A DNA stretch of 64,000 nt from Novipirellula galeiformis (GCF_007860095.1 NZ_SJPT01000015.1:26388-90387); one strand, 5' to 3'; positions 46,862-57,342 are shown, numbered from the stretch's first letter. A program made the numbers and translations. Notes: generated by a model from the sequence alone, not told the origin.

Positions 46862-48553
46862 TTAATCCGCTTTCGTAACGCGGAGGACTTCGTCGATGGT
46901 GGTCACGCCGGCAAGGGCCTTGTTCCAACCATCCATGCGCAATGTTTCCATGCCGCTTTGCATGGCTGCTTTTTTGATCAAGTCCGAGCTCGCGCCCTGC
47001 GAGGCCAGTTGCCGCACCTCTTCGTTCGTGACCAACAATTCATAGATGCCCATCCGACCACGATAGCCGGTCCGTCGGCAATTCTCGCAACCGCCCGGTC
47101 GGTACATTAGTAGCCGCGGATCGAGTCTCGCCTCGGCGGGAAAGTCGTCGGGCAATTCGTCGACGTCGGGACGATACGGTTCTTTGCAATCATCGCATAG
47201 CACGCGGACCAACCGCTGAGCCAAAACACCTTCGACCGTATTGGCTACCAGGAATGGTTCGACGCCCATGTCGTTCAGCCGCATGAACGCGCCGGCTGAA
47301 TCGTTCGTATGCAAGGTGCTAAACACCATGTGTCCAGTCAACGAAGCTTGGGTCGCGTTTTCGGCGGTTTCCAAATCGCGAATTTCACCGATCAAAACCA
47401 CGTCGGGGTCATGCCGCAAAATCGCCCGCAGACACGCGGCGAAGGTCAATCCCACCTTGGTGTGCACTTGAATTTGGTTGATCCCGTCAAGTTGGTACTC
47501 GATCGGATCTTCGGTGGTGACAATTTTGTTGTCCTCGGATTTGATTTCGCTCAGCGCGCTGTAGAGCGTCGTCGTTTTTCCCGAACCGGTCGGCCCGGTG
47601 ACCAAGACGATGCCGTGAGGTAGCCGAATCAGTTTCTGGAACTTCTCGTACACCGAGTCGGGCATCCCGACGCCCTTGAGCGAGAAACTCAAATTCGATT
47701 TGTCCAACACACGCATCACCACCCCTTCGCCATGTAGCATCGGGATGATCGAAACACGGACATCGACTTCGCGACCGGCGACCCGCAACTTGATGCGACC
47801 GTCCTGAGGAATCCGTTTCTCCGCAATGTTCATCTTCGCCATGATTTTGAGGCGGCTGATGATGGCGGCGCGGAACTGGTTCATTTCCGGTGGAGTCGGT
47901 TGTTTTTGCAACACGCCGTCGATGCGATAGCGAAGCTTTAATCCCGCCTCTTGGGACTCCACGTGAATATCGCTGGCCCGCACCTCAATCGCTTCGCTGA
48001 GAATTTCGTTGACCAACCGCACCACGGATGCTTGCTGGGCTTCCTCGGCATCCTCCAAACTATCCGCATCGAGCTCCTCGAGCATCTCGACGTCACCCGC
48101 CTGACGTTGGAGCGCGATCAAGCCATCGATTGTCTCTGAACCGACACCCAGATTACGTTTGATCAGCCGTTGGACCGTCTCGGCGGTTGCCACCACGGGA
48201 CGCACTTCGACCTCCAGAGCCGAAGCGACCGAATCGACCGCGGCAAAGTCAAAGGGATTGCTAATGGCTAATTTGATCCAGCCCGGGCCGCGCTCGAGCG
48301 GAAATACCTCGTGCCGATGAATCAACTTCATCGGGAACCCTTCCATGGCGTCGGCAGGCAAATCGCCCTCGTCCGTATCGAGCCACTCAAGACCCAAGGA
48401 ACTTGCACTGACCGCCAATAACTCTTGGCGGTTATTGAACGACCATCGATCGACTAGCGTTTCCAACGGATCGCCATCACGCAATGTGTCGGCGAGTTGT
48501 CGTAATTGGGTCGAATCCAGCTGAGGATGTAGCGCAACAGTATTAGCAATCAT
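46862..48553 (-). CDS. gspE: T2SS assembly ATPase GspE
   Basis: 563 residues. An N-terminal MshEN-type domain is followed by the AAA-like core with Walker A GPTGSGKTTT (320-329), the Asp box (ILRHDPDVVLIGEIRD, about 378-393) and the His box (GHMVFSTLHTND, 407-418). The tetracysteine zinc motif is kept: C453-x2-C456 and C489-x2-C492. It powers pseudopilus assembly from the cytoplasmic side through GspL and GspF. AGGA before the ATG supports this start. It is the first gene of the leftward operon; the promoter should lie in 48554-48985. Confidence 0.97.
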   Translation of the reverse strand: MIANTVALHPQLDSTQLRQLADTLRDGDPLETLVDRWSFNNRQELLAVSASSLGLEWLDTDEGDLPADAMEGFPMKLIHRHEVFPLERGPGWIKLAISNPFDFAAVDSVASALEVEVRPVVATAETVQRLIKRNLGVGSETIDGLIALQRQAGDVEMLEELDADSLEDAEEAQQASVVRLVNEILSEAIEVRASDIHVESQEAGLKLRYRIDGVLQKQPTPPEMNQFRAAIISRLKIMAKMNIAEKRIPQDGRIKLRVAGREVDVRVSIIPMLHGEGVVMRVLDKSNLSFSLKGVGMPDSVYEKFQKLIRLPHGIVLVTGPTGSGKTTTLYSALSEIKSEDNKIVTTEDPIEYQLDGINQIQVHTKVGLTFAACLRAILRHDPDVVLIGEIRDLETAENATQASLTGHMVFSTLHTNDSAGAFMRLNDMGVEPFLVANTVEGVLAQRLVRVLCDDCKEPYRPDVDELPDDFPAEARLDPRLLMYRPGGCENCRRTGYRGRMGIYELLVTNEEVRQLASQGASSDLIKKAAMQSGMETLRMDGWNKALAGVTTIDEVLRVTKAD

Positions 48554-48985
48554 CGTTCATTCCTTAGCAAACAGGTGGGAACTCGCTCCGCGAGCTGGGG
48601 GATTGGGTTAGCAAATGCCTAACCGAAACAGCGGTGGAGAACCGAATCGATCGAACCGCGTCTTCATCTCTTGGATGGGGTGACCGCGATGAAACCGGAC
48701 TCAGTCGTCCGTGGATCGCTCTGGCAAAGGGTGGGATTGAAGTGCTGGGAGAATCTGAGTGAGCAGCTGAGGTGGGGAGGACGTGCGGAGCACGTAGGGT
48801 CGAAATGGATGGGTTACGTAGTTTGAACAGCCCAGAAACTACTTGAATTATCGTTACAGGTCAACTTGTTAGCATCTACGGGGAAACGAAAACTGCTCCT
48901 CTGAACCGTATAAACGATACTCGGATAAGTCAACTTTGGCGATTTTGGCAACCTGCGTTGCCGATCCCGGCTTTGAGGAACACGA
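48554..48985. other. Intergenic region between the giant repeat gene and gspE
   Basis: 432 bp with no gene. ACGTGC-GGA-GCACGT at 48781-48795 is a perfect short inverted repeat and could be an operator for the gspE operon. Confidence 0.5.
48947..48962 (-). terminator. Candidate hairpin after the giant repeat gene
   Basis: GGCAAC-CTGC-GTTGCC is a perfect 6-bp stem, 24 bp past the stop codon. No T-run follows on the minus strand, so it is uncertain. Confidence 0.35.
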
Positions 48986-51900
48986 TTACTTAGCCATCAA
49001 AATCCGGAGAGCTTTCTCAATACTTGCGGTATTGGTGGAGCGGAGACGAATCAGATCTACCCTTCGGGAGGGGGCATCTTTGGCCTGCTGGTCGAGCGAC
49101 TCAATGAAAGTGCGGATTTCGCCAGTCAACTCGGGGGGGGCACGCAATACGAGTGAGTTGCTAGCCTCATCCACTGAGACGGTCAACAACGGCCCCGAGG
49201 CCTGCGCATTGATTTGCTGAAGCATCGTGGCCACTTCCAACGAAACGCCTTCAGGAATGGCGACGGGACGTCGACCGGCGCCGGCGGACAGTTGGGATCG
49301 GTACACGTCACGCAAAACTCGTTCGACGTTCTCTGCACTCGCATTTTGCAGCGTGATCATGGTGGGAGTGATCTGCTGTAGCGAATTGAGCAATTCCTCG
49401 GAATCGAGGACCCCCAATAACTCTTCGACGGTACGACGATCGTTGCGGTTACCGCTGACGATCAGTGCGTTAATGCGGGCGTCCGCGACGATCTTGACGC
49501 GTTGAAGCACGTCGGAGAACGACGCCGCCCGTGATCGCCGCCCCTGGGTAGGCGGTGAAAATAGATCGGTCAACAAATCCTGCACCTGGTCGGCGCCAGC
49601 GTGACGCAGTAGGTAAACCGAGTAGTTGCCGGTCGTCGTAAACGGCTCTAACCGGGGACTCAACAGCGTCCCGAGCAGTCGCTGGAATTTGTCCAACGCC
49701 TGGCGATCCGCGGAAGCCAAGGTCCATTGCTGATCCCCGACCACCACGACGATAGGAGCCACCGAAGGGTTTGCCGGTGGCGAAGTGGTCGATGGGGCCG
49801 CGGCAGCCGTTTTTTGGGGGGCGGTCGGTTTGGTTTCAGGCTTGGTTTCGGCGGCATGTTCCTCTGCATCCGATTGCGGCGTGCTCGTCAATCGCGTCCC
49901 GTTGTCGCTGGGCGTTGAATTCGGCCCTGCGGAATCGTCTCGCCGATCGCGGGGATCCTCGGCGGCCGGTGTGGCTTGGATCGGTGGGGCATTGGATTTC
50001 GGTTTCTGCGGCAAAACGCTGCCTTCAGGCCGGATGACTTCGATCGGATTGCCGCCGATCCCGGGCCACAATCGTCGCAAATCTTCGAGCAATGTTTCGG
50101 AATTGCGATGGACGGGAACAAATCGCAGGCGTCCGCCACCGCCGTTGAGATTTTCATTGTCCCCGGTGGCGGTTACCGACGTGAAGGATTCACCCATTTG
50201 CTGCAGCAATTCTTCCATCGCTTTGAGTTGCGGGGCGGTGGCGCGAACCAGCACCGTTTGCTGATCGTTGCTGACAGTGATCGTCGGCATCAAATTGTAA
50301 GGTTCGTCCTCGAACAAGGCGTCGGCGGCCATCTTGAACGATTGTGGGTCCGTGGCCTCGAGCTCAATGATTTTGAGTTGGCGTTCGGGCGGGGCGAGTT
50401 GCTTGAGCGTCTCTTCGACCATCGCAATTTGCTGAGCGTCGCCCACGACAAACAATTGTTCGTTTAACGAATCGTAACGCACGTCGACGTCCGCCCCGGC
50501 CGCCTCGTCGAACAGGTTTTCAATCGCGTCGGTGACCGAGATTCCGTCCGCGCCGCCCAGCGGAAAGACTCTCAATTTGCGAGAATCGACCGTCGTTTTG
50601 GCAACATCGATCTGTTCGACAAGCATTTCGGCAACTTGCAAATCATCGCGACTCCCCACCACAAAGATGCTGTTGGTTTCACGATTGAAGCTGACCCCCG
50701 CTTTTGTTCGCCGCCCTAGTGCTTCTTTGATTGCGTCGGCCACGACCTCGGGATGAGCATGTTTGAGCACAAAGGATTTGAGCGTCGGCAGTCGCGTCGG
50801 TTGTGTGTTTAGGGTTTCAATGACTTGAGCGATGCCGGCGTGATCCTGCTTGGTCGCAGTCGCAAACAGCCCGCCGCTGACGGCATCTGCGGCGAAGGTG
50901 ACTTTGGGAAAACTGTCTTGCAATGCTCGTGACAACGGCAACGGCTGGCTACCGACGACGGCATAGAATTCGGTGGTTCGAGGTTCGCTGCCACCATGTT
51001 CAATCTGTTCAATGATTTCCGCGATCTGCTCTAACTCTTCGGCCGTCGCGGTCACGATCAAACTGTTCGATCCAGGGTCGGCGGTGACGACCGCCTCCGT
51101 GGCCATTTCTTGGACCGCGTTTCGTAATGTGACCACCCGCGCATTGCCGACGGTGAACACGCGTGTTTGCGTATTTTCACGCTGAAGGTCGTACTCCTTG
51201 ACGATGGTCGCAATCCGCTGGTGTTGTTCCGGTAGTGCCGTTGCCACCAACGCCTTCTGGGCGGCATCCCCCATGAACGTCGCGTCCGGCATCAGTCTGC
51301 GAAGCGTCACTGCTAAACCAGCGGGATTGGCTCGTTCGAAGCGATACACCTGTGTTTCCATCGAGTTTGTTCGCTGGACGTCAAACGATTTAATGAATTC
51401 CGCGATCGCGACATGATGTTCGCTTGTGGCCGTGGCCGAAATGGTTTTCGATACGGCATCTTGAGCGAACGTGGCTTGCGGAATCAATCGAGTTAAGACC
51501 GTTAACGCCGAAGTCGGATCGGCGTGCTGCAACGGATAGACAACGGAAGACAAGGTCTCGGCGGGCGGCAATTGTTCGACCAATTTCTCGACCATCGCAT
51601 CGACCCGCGCCAAGTCGCTGGGCGATCCGATCGCCAAGATCGTATGGTTGGCGGGATTGGATTCCAATCGAACCTGGGGCGGAATCGTCGATTGCAACGC
51701 CGACAACACATTGGCCAAATCAATTTGCTTGGGATCAAACCGCAGCACCTTGGTCGTGTTCTCTTCCGCATTGGGCCCGTTGGACAACAATTCGATCACC
51801 GCCGCGACTCGCTTTTGCGTCTCTTCCTGGGCCACGACGATCAATTGTCCGGTCGTCGTGTCGGCGGCGATGCCGATGGCGGGGAATAACGTTTGTAGCG

Positions 51901-54763
51901 AACTTTGGACGGCGACCAATTGGGTCGGTTTGACGATGTAAGTCGCCGGTTGCATCGCGTTTTGGGCGTTTTTCCCTAACTCATCCAAGGCTTGTTGGAC
52001 CCGTGTTTGTTGATCCGCAGACGCCCAGACCGTCACCGTCCGTGAAACCGGATCGCTGCTGATCAAGGCTTGCGGAGCCAATTGCATCAAAATCGCCGGC
52101 AGCGTCGTCATCTCACCAAACGGAACCGGATACGTTTTGACGAGTTCGGCTTGGTCACCGGGGACCGCCAGCAATTGCTTCAAGGCGGCTTGCAATTGTT
52201 GTTGCTCTTGTTCGGTGCCGGAGGCGACGACGCGGTTGGCGGTCGCGTCCGCGGTCAATTGCATCCCAGGCCACATCGCTTGCAACGTAGGTAGCAAGGT
52301 TGTGGCGTTGAGTTGTTCGGTTTCATAGCTACGGATCTCGGTGGGTTGGCGATCGGCACCCGCGCGATCGATCTGTTCCAACGTCGCCTTCACGGTCGCC
52401 TGCGTCTCGAGGGTTCCCGTGACCACCAATTGACGCAATTTGTCGTCAGCCACCACCGACGCGTCTCGCACAATCGCGTCGAGAATCAATTTGACGTTTG
52501 TCGCGGTGGAGTGCTTCAAGGCATATGCCATCACCACTTTCTGTTGAGCCACGTCGGGCGCGGTGCCGATGGCTTCGACCAACTGACGCAATTCTTGGTG
52601 AGTTTGTTTGTCGGCCCACACCAACAAACGATTGCCGTCGCTATCGAGCGTTGTTCGAGCATTCGCTAATAACGGAGTTAGCGCCAGCTGTAACGCTGCG
52701 ACCGGCATGCCTTTGACTCCATAGTTTTCCAACACTTGCTGGGGTTTTCCTGGCAATTGGACGTTGAACTCTTCAATTCGCTTTTCGATTTGTGGTTGTA
52801 ATTCCGCAGTCGCCAGTACCGTCAACTCATCCCCGTCGGGATTGATAGCCAATTGAGCGCCGGGGAACTCCGCGGTCAGAATCTGGGTCACGGTGGCGAC
52901 ATCTTGAACCTCAAGTGCATAGGATCGGGGCACCGTCATTTCGGGAGTCGAAGTAGGTTGGTCGATTTGTTCGAGCAGCTTTGCAAACGAGGCGTGTTGG
53001 TCGGGGCTAGCCCAAACCAGTAACTCGTCGCTGTTTTCGCCATCGACCAACGTTACATCGGCGAGCGCCGTGGGAAGCTGTGTCAAACTGCTTCGCCGTG
53101 ATCGCTGGTTCTTGCTGAGTCGATAGATTTGCATCTGTCGTACTGTGGGGGGCGGCAACACGGTGAGCAACTGAGGCAAAATGCTTTCGATTGCCGCGAT
53201 TTCCTCGTTTCCACCCAACAGCATCAATTGCCGTCCCCCGGGGCCCAGCCAAGACTTGGCGTTGGGGACAATTTGTTGCACAGTTGTGAGCCAAGCGGCG
53301 TCGGCGGAACGATCCAATGCAAAGGCGCGTAGCTTCAACCCCGCGGTCGCCTCGGATTGTTGCCAAATTTCGATGACTTCGGTAGCGAGTTTCAGATCAC
53401 CTTCGGAGCCACGGACCAATACACGTCCGAGCGTCGGGTTGGTAGCTACGATACTGTTGGGCAAAAACGAGCGTAGGGCGGTCGCCACTTGTTCCACCGC
53501 CGCCGGCGCCACCTCATAGATCCGCAACGATTTTTCTTCCGTGACCGGTTTGATGTCGAGCGCCTGCATTGCCGAACGAATCAATGCCTGGTCCTCGCTA
53601 GCGCCGGTCACGAGGATGCGGTCGGACGTGACCGTGATCGTCGCTCGTGGCACCAAGCGGGCCAGTTGCGATTGAATTTGTTCGCCCTGCATACCGGAAA
53701 GGGGATAGGCGACCGACTCGGCGCCCGATAATCCCGATCGGCTGGCGTGCATCTGATCGATTGCGGTTTTGATCGCCGTTTGTTGCTCCGGGATCACGTA
53801 AGCACTCAGCACGCCGGTCTTCGCGTCGACGGTGATTTGCTCGCTAGGAATTAACTTCAGGATCGTCTCCAACGCTGCCGCACTGTCCATGTCGCCCAAG
53901 GGGTAAGCGGCAAAGACGGGCTTCGGGGGCGGAGCCGGTTTCTCGGGTTTGGGTGTCGGCTTGGGAAGCGGCACTGCGGCAATCAATTCGTTGATCGTCT
54001 TCATTTTGCCCGCCGTTTCAACGACCAACAATTGGCTGCCCCGGGCCAAGGGAATCGCCCGTCCGTAACCGCTCAAGTAGGGTTTTACCTCTTGCAAAAC
54101 GGCTTCAATCGGACGTCCGGCTAACGGAAATTGCACGCTCACAATTTCAAATCGTCCGCGTTCGTCCAATTGCTCTTGGGAAACTCGCGGCAGCAATTCC
54201 AACGGGATCGAATCGTTCAACTCCATCACGACCAACATCTTTTCACGGCGCACCAACGTGAACCCACGCGTCATCAGTACGCTGTTGAGCAGATCGATTC
54301 CTTCGCGCGCCGAATAGGAGCGTGAATCGCTGTAGGTAAATGTTCCCGCAGGCGTGCGGTCCATCACCAGGGTGAGATCCTGCTGCGCGGCGAACCAATT
54401 CAGCACATCGTCCCATTTCATCTCGCGAAACTGAAACATCAGCCTTTCGGTCGGTGCCGAAGCTGTGAATTGTGCCCGTTGTTGGTCGGTAAGCAACGCC
54501 AAGATTTGTTGCCGAAAGTCAGTTTCGACCGCTTTCTTTTCCGCGTCCACTTGGGTGGCCGCAAGTCCTTCGGCTCGCTTCAAGAGCAAGTTCTGAATCT
54601 GAGCGCGCTGGGCATCATCCAAGCTTAGACGTTCAGCCACCTCGGGATGGGCCAACCGCGATAGATCAGCGTCCTGGGCCGCAACGTTTTCTGCAGCGTG
54701 AATCGCAAAAATGGAAGTCAATAACCACGCGTAACGCATCGCGGTCAAACGGCCAGTCAACAT
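48986..54763 (-). CDS. Giant exported protein with about 22 secretin N-domain-like repeats, no secretin channel
   Basis: About 1,925 residues from MLTGRLTAMRYAW (ATG at 54763; 54739 is also possible). A signal peptide ending NVAAQ is followed by a helical Gln/Ala-rich segment (~30-110), then an STN/N0-like domain (FQFREMKWDDVLNWFAAQQDLTLVMDR) and an N1-like domain (FPLAGRPIEAVLQEVKPYLS). From ~283 to ~1575 about 20 units of ~65 residues follow, each of the form (Y/F)-x-(L/V), helix, hydrophobic core, then V-x-(A/G)-(T/S)-x2-(E/D) and a helix ending in the I-x-x-(L/F)-D type, as in secretin_N/NolW domains. A Pro/Thr-rich linker (~1575-1665) precedes two more such units. No secretin channel motif (GQxVPR-type, IMTPH) occurs. 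Its place beside gspE suggests a secretion-apparatus role; the function is unknown. Confidence 0.9.
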   Translation of the reverse strand: MLTGRLTAMRYAWLLTSIFAIHAAENVAAQDADLSRLAHPEVAERLSLDDAQRAQIQNLLLKRAEGLAATQVDAEKKAVETDFRQQILALLTDQQRAQFTASAPTERLMFQFREMKWDDVLNWFAAQQDLTLVMDRTPAGTFTYSDSRSYSAREGIDLLNSVLMTRGFTLVRREKMLVVMELNDSIPLELLPRVSQEQLDERGRFEIVSVQFPLAGRPIEAVLQEVKPYLSGYGRAIPLARGSQLLVVETAGKMKTINELIAAVPLPKPTPKPEKPAPPPKPVFAAYPLGDMDSAAALETILKLIPSEQITVDAKTGVLSAYVIPEQQTAIKTAIDQMHASRSGLSGAESVAYPLSGMQGEQIQSQLARLVPRATITVTSDRILVTGASEDQALIRSAMQALDIKPVTEEKSLRIYEVAPAAVEQVATALRSFLPNSIVATNPTLGRVLVRGSEGDLKLATEVIEIWQQSEATAGLKLRAFALDRSADAAWLTTVQQIVPNAKSWLGPGGRQLMLLGGNEEIAAIESILPQLLTVLPPPTVRQMQIYRLSKNQRSRRSSLTQLPTALADVTLVDGENSDELLVWASPDQHASFAKLLEQIDQPTSTPEMTVPRSYALEVQDVATVTQILTAEFPGAQLAINPDGDELTVLATAELQPQIEKRIEEFNVQLPGKPQQVLENYGVKGMPVAALQLALTPLLANARTTLDSDGNRLLVWADKQTHQELRQLVEAIGTAPDVAQQKVVMAYALKHSTATNVKLILDAIVRDASVVADDKLRQLVVTGTLETQATVKATLEQIDRAGADRQPTEIRSYETEQLNATTLLPTLQAMWPGMQLTADATANRVVASGTEQEQQQLQAALKQLLAVPGDQAELVKTYPVPFGEMTTLPAILMQLAPQALISSDPVSRTVTVWASADQQTRVQQALDELGKNAQNAMQPATYIVKPTQLVAVQSSLQTLFPAIGIAADTTTGQLIVVAQEETQKRVAAVIELLSNGPNAEENTTKVLRFDPKQIDLANVLSALQSTIPPQVRLESNPANHTILAIGSPSDLARVDAMVEKLVEQLPPAETLSSVVYPLQHADPTSALTVLTRLIPQATFAQDAVSKTISATATSEHHVAIAEFIKSFDVQRTNSMETQVYRFERANPAGLAVTLRRLMPDATFMGDAAQKALVATALPEQHQRIATIVKEYDLQRENTQTRVFTVGNARVVTLRNAVQEMATEAVVTADPGSNSLIVTATAEELEQIAEIIEQIEHGGSEPRTTEFYAVVGSQPLPLSRALQDSFPKVTFAADAVSGGLFATATKQDHAGIAQVIETLNTQPTRLPTLKSFVLKHAHPEVVADAIKEALGRRTKAGVSFNRETNSIFVVGSRDDLQVAEMLVEQIDVAKTTVDSRKLRVFPLGGADGISVTDAIENLFDEAAGADVDVRYDSLNEQLFVVGDAQQIAMVEETLKQLAPPERQLKIIELEATDPQSFKMAADALFEDEPYNLMPTITVSNDQQTVLVRATAPQLKAMEELLQQMGESFTSVTATGDNENLNGGGGRLRFVPVHRNSETLLEDLRRLWPGIGGNPIEVIRPEGSVLPQKPKSNAPPIQATPAAEDPRDRRDDSAGPNSTPSDNGTRLTSTPQSDAEEHAAETKPETKPTAPQKTAAAAPSTTSPPANPSVAPIVVVVGDQQWTLASADRQALDKFQRLLGTLLSPRLEPFTTTGNYSVYLLRHAGADQVQDLLTDLFSPPTQGRRSRAASFSDVLQRVKIVADARINALIVSGNRNDRRTVEELLGVLDSEELLNSLQQITPTMITLQNASAENVERVLRDVYRSQLSAGAGRRPVAIPEGVSLEVATMLQQINAQASGPLLTVSVDEASNSLVLRAPPELTGEIRTFIESLDQQAKDAPSRRVDLIRLRSTNTASIEKALRILMAK

Positions 54764-55147
54764 CGACAGGACTCGAATAAAGATGGGGAAGGAGGCGGGG
54801 AGTGGTGACCGGGCACAAAGAGGGGTGCGCGAGCGACCAATCGGTTCGAACCGCCCAGTATAGTTGGAATCGAGCCTTTCGCCATGCATTAGTTTGCCGG
54901 TTCTAAGATGCCTCGGGCCGCTCGGATGGTTTTCTGACTCGATTCACCCGCCATCAAACAACGGAATTCGCGCTGCGGAGTGCCGCTCGCAACCAAGCGT
55001 TTTTTGGGAAATGCCATCCCTGGTTGGGGGGGGGCGGCGGATTACCAAAGACCGAGAATGGTGAGCGATCCGAATCAAGATGGGGTACACTACCCCGCTT
55101 GGATTCACCCCTAATGAGTTTTCAACTGAATGAAAAAGGAAAGATTG
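54764..55147. other. Divergent intergenic region between the giant gene and the FAD oxidoreductase
   Basis: About 380 bp that should carry both promoters. A run of nine G interrupted once (near 55026-55036) is present. No other element was recognised. Confidence 0.45.
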
Positions 55148-57310
55148 ATGCGTCCGATCCTGCTTCCCCCTTCACTCGCGGTGTTACCCCGTGCTGTGAT
55201 GCGAGCGTTGATGTTGCTGAGTTGCACGGTGATCGCCGTGGCGTTGCCGCAAGCGAAGGCCGCAGCCTCCACATACGATGTCGTGGTTTATGGCGGCACC
55301 TCGGCCGGGATTGCCGCAGCGGTCCAGGTTCGGCGGATGGGCGGAACGGTGGTGGTGATTGAACCGTCGCGTCGGATCGGCGGACTAACCACCGGTGGGT
55401 TGGGAGCGACCGACATTGGAAACAAAGCCGCGATCGGTGGGATCGCTCACGAATTCTACCGCCGCATCCGCCAGCACTATGACAATCCAGCAAGTTGGCG
55501 GCAGCAAGAGCGCGAGCAATTTTTTGCCAGTGGTCACTCTCGCAGCTCCGCCCAAGAAACGGCGATGTGGAACTTTGAACCGCACGTCGCGCTGGCGATC
55601 ATGCAAGCTTGGGTACGTGAGCATGAAATCCCTGTGGTCTACCACCAGCGACTCGATCGCGGCGGCCAATCCCAACCGGGCCAACCGTCCCGCGGCGTGC
55701 AGCTCGACGGCCCGCGGATCGTGGCGATCACGATGGAAAGCGGCGATGTCTATCGCGGCCGAATGTTTCTTGACGCCACCTACGAAGGCGACTTGCTCGC
55801 GGCTGCTGGGGTCGACTACACCATCGGCCGAGAGAGCAACGACCGCTATAAAGAAACGCTCAGCGGCGTCCAGACTCGTTATGCCAAGTATCACCAATTG
55901 CTTCCTGGGGTCGATCCCTACGTGATCGCGGGGGATGCGAAAAGTGGTTTACTGCCCGGCATTGACCGCGATGGACCCGGGACCGAAGGCAGCGGCGATG
56001 CCCGTGTTCAAGCTTATTGTTTTCGTATGTGCTTGACCGACGATCCGGAAAACCGCATCCCGTTTTTTAAGCCCGACCATTACGACGCGGCACAGTACGA
56101 ATTAATGCTGCGGAATTTCGAGGCGGGAGAGCGGGGGATGCCGTGGATCAATTCCGGCATGCCCAACCGTAAAACCGACACCAACAACCGTACTGGATTT
56201 TCGACCGACTTCATCGGTCAGAACTACGACTATCCCGAAGCGAGTTACGAGGAACGTGACCAAATCGTTGCCGCACACCGACTCTATCAACAAGGTCTGA
56301 TGTGGACGTTGGCCAATCATTCACGCGTCCCCGATCACATCCGCAACGAGGTCGCTCGGTGGGGAACGTGTCGTGATGAATTTGAACGCGAAGACGGTTG
56401 GCAACAACAACTCTATATTCGTGAAGCTCGGCGGATGATCGGCGAGTCGGTGATGACTCAGCACCATTGCCAAGGTCGCGAGGTTGCCGAACAACCCATC
56501 GCGTTGGCCGCTTACACAATGGATTCTCATCACGTCCAACGCTACCTCACGGACGATGGCTACGTGCTCAACGAAGGGGATGTCCAAGTCGGCGGCTTTT
56601 CGCCTTACCCGATCGATTACGGTTCGCTGACGCCCAAACAGGACCAATGTAATAACTTGCTCGTTCCGGTTTGTCTCAGCGCCAGCCATATGGCATTCGG
56701 TTCGATCCGGATGGAGCCCGTCTTTATGGTGCTCGGTCAATCCTCCGCTACCGCGGCGATGCAAGCGATCGAGTCGAACGTTGCCGTGCAGCAGATCGAC
56801 TACGCAAAGCTGCGAGAACGTTTGCTCAAGGATCAACAAGTGCTGGAGTGGACCGGCCCGGTTCGCAGTTCAGCGGTGTCCGTCGACCCGAGCACGCTAA
56901 AGGGCATCGTGGTTGATGACTCGGAGGCCAAGAAGACGGGCTTTGTTGGGACTAGCCATATGGTCGGGCCGCATATCGCCGCGGGCTATGCCCATGACGG
57001 CAACTCCGACAAAGGGCATCAATCGGCTCGTTTTGAAGTAACGATCGAGAAGGCCGGTCGCTACGAAGTCCGCATCGCCTACACCGCGAATCCTAACCGG
57101 GCGACCAACGTGCCTGTGAAGGTGAAGCACGCCGGCGGCGAGAGCACGGTGAGTTTGAACCAACGCAAGCGGCCGAGTGATGGCGCGTTCGGTTCGATCG
57201 GTAAGTTTGACTTCACCGTTGGCACCGCCGAGATCGAAATTAGCAACCTCGATACCGACGGCCATGTCATCGCCGACGCCGTCCAATTGCTGCCCGTCGG
57301 CAAAGATTGA
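55148..57310 (+). CDS. Exported FAD-dependent oxidoreductase with golvesin-like C-terminal domain
   Basis: About 720 residues. An export signal (MRALMLLSCTVIAVALPQAKA) precedes the dinucleotide-binding fold YDVVVYGGTSAGIAAAVQVRRMGGTVVVIEPSRRIGGLTTGGLGATD. GRMFLDATYEGDLLAAAGVDYTIGRE follows, as in the FAD-dependent oxidoreductase family of planctomycetes and Bacteroidetes. The last ~115 residues form a golvesin/xanthan-lyase-type beta domain (RFEVTIEKAGRYEVRIAYTAN...IADAVQLLP) that may bind carbohydrate. GGAAAG before the ATG at 55148 favours it over 55130. The substrate is unknown, possibly a polysaccharide or sugar derivative. A hairpin follows the stop codon. Confidence 0.9.
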   Translation: MRPILLPPSLAVLPRAVMRALMLLSCTVIAVALPQAKAAASTYDVVVYGGTSAGIAAAVQVRRMGGTVVVIEPSRRIGGLTTGGLGATDIGNKAAIGGIAHEFYRRIRQHYDNPASWRQQEREQFFASGHSRSSAQETAMWNFEPHVALAIMQAWVREHEIPVVYHQRLDRGGQSQPGQPSRGVQLDGPRIVAITMESGDVYRGRMFLDATYEGDLLAAAGVDYTIGRESNDRYKETLSGVQTRYAKYHQLLPGVDPYVIAGDAKSGLLPGIDRDGPGTEGSGDARVQAYCFRMCLTDDPENRIPFFKPDHYDAAQYELMLRNFEAGERGMPWINSGMPNRKTDTNNRTGFSTDFIGQNYDYPEASYEERDQIVAAHRLYQQGLMWTLANHSRVPDHIRNEVARWGTCRDEFEREDGWQQQLYIREARRMIGESVMTQHHCQGREVAEQPIALAAYTMDSHHVQRYLTDDGYVLNEGDVQVGGFSPYPIDYGSLTPKQDQCNNLLVPVCLSASHMAFGSIRMEPVFMVLGQSSATAAMQAIESNVAVQQIDYAKLRERLLKDQQVLEWTGPVRSSAVSVDPSTLKGIVVDDSEAKKTGFVGTSHMVGPHIAAGYAHDGNSDKGHQSARFEVTIEKAGRYEVRIAYTANPNRATNVPVKVKHAGGESTVSLNQRKRPSDGAFGSIGKFDFTVGTAEIEISNLDTDGHVIADAVQLLPVGKD

Positions 57311-57342
57311 TTCTCAAGACGTTCAACGTCGATGTCCATCTC

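Noticed and set aside
48986-54763. The giant protein as a second GspD
   Set aside because: It has secretin N-type units but no channel domain motifs, so it cannot be a secretin on its own.
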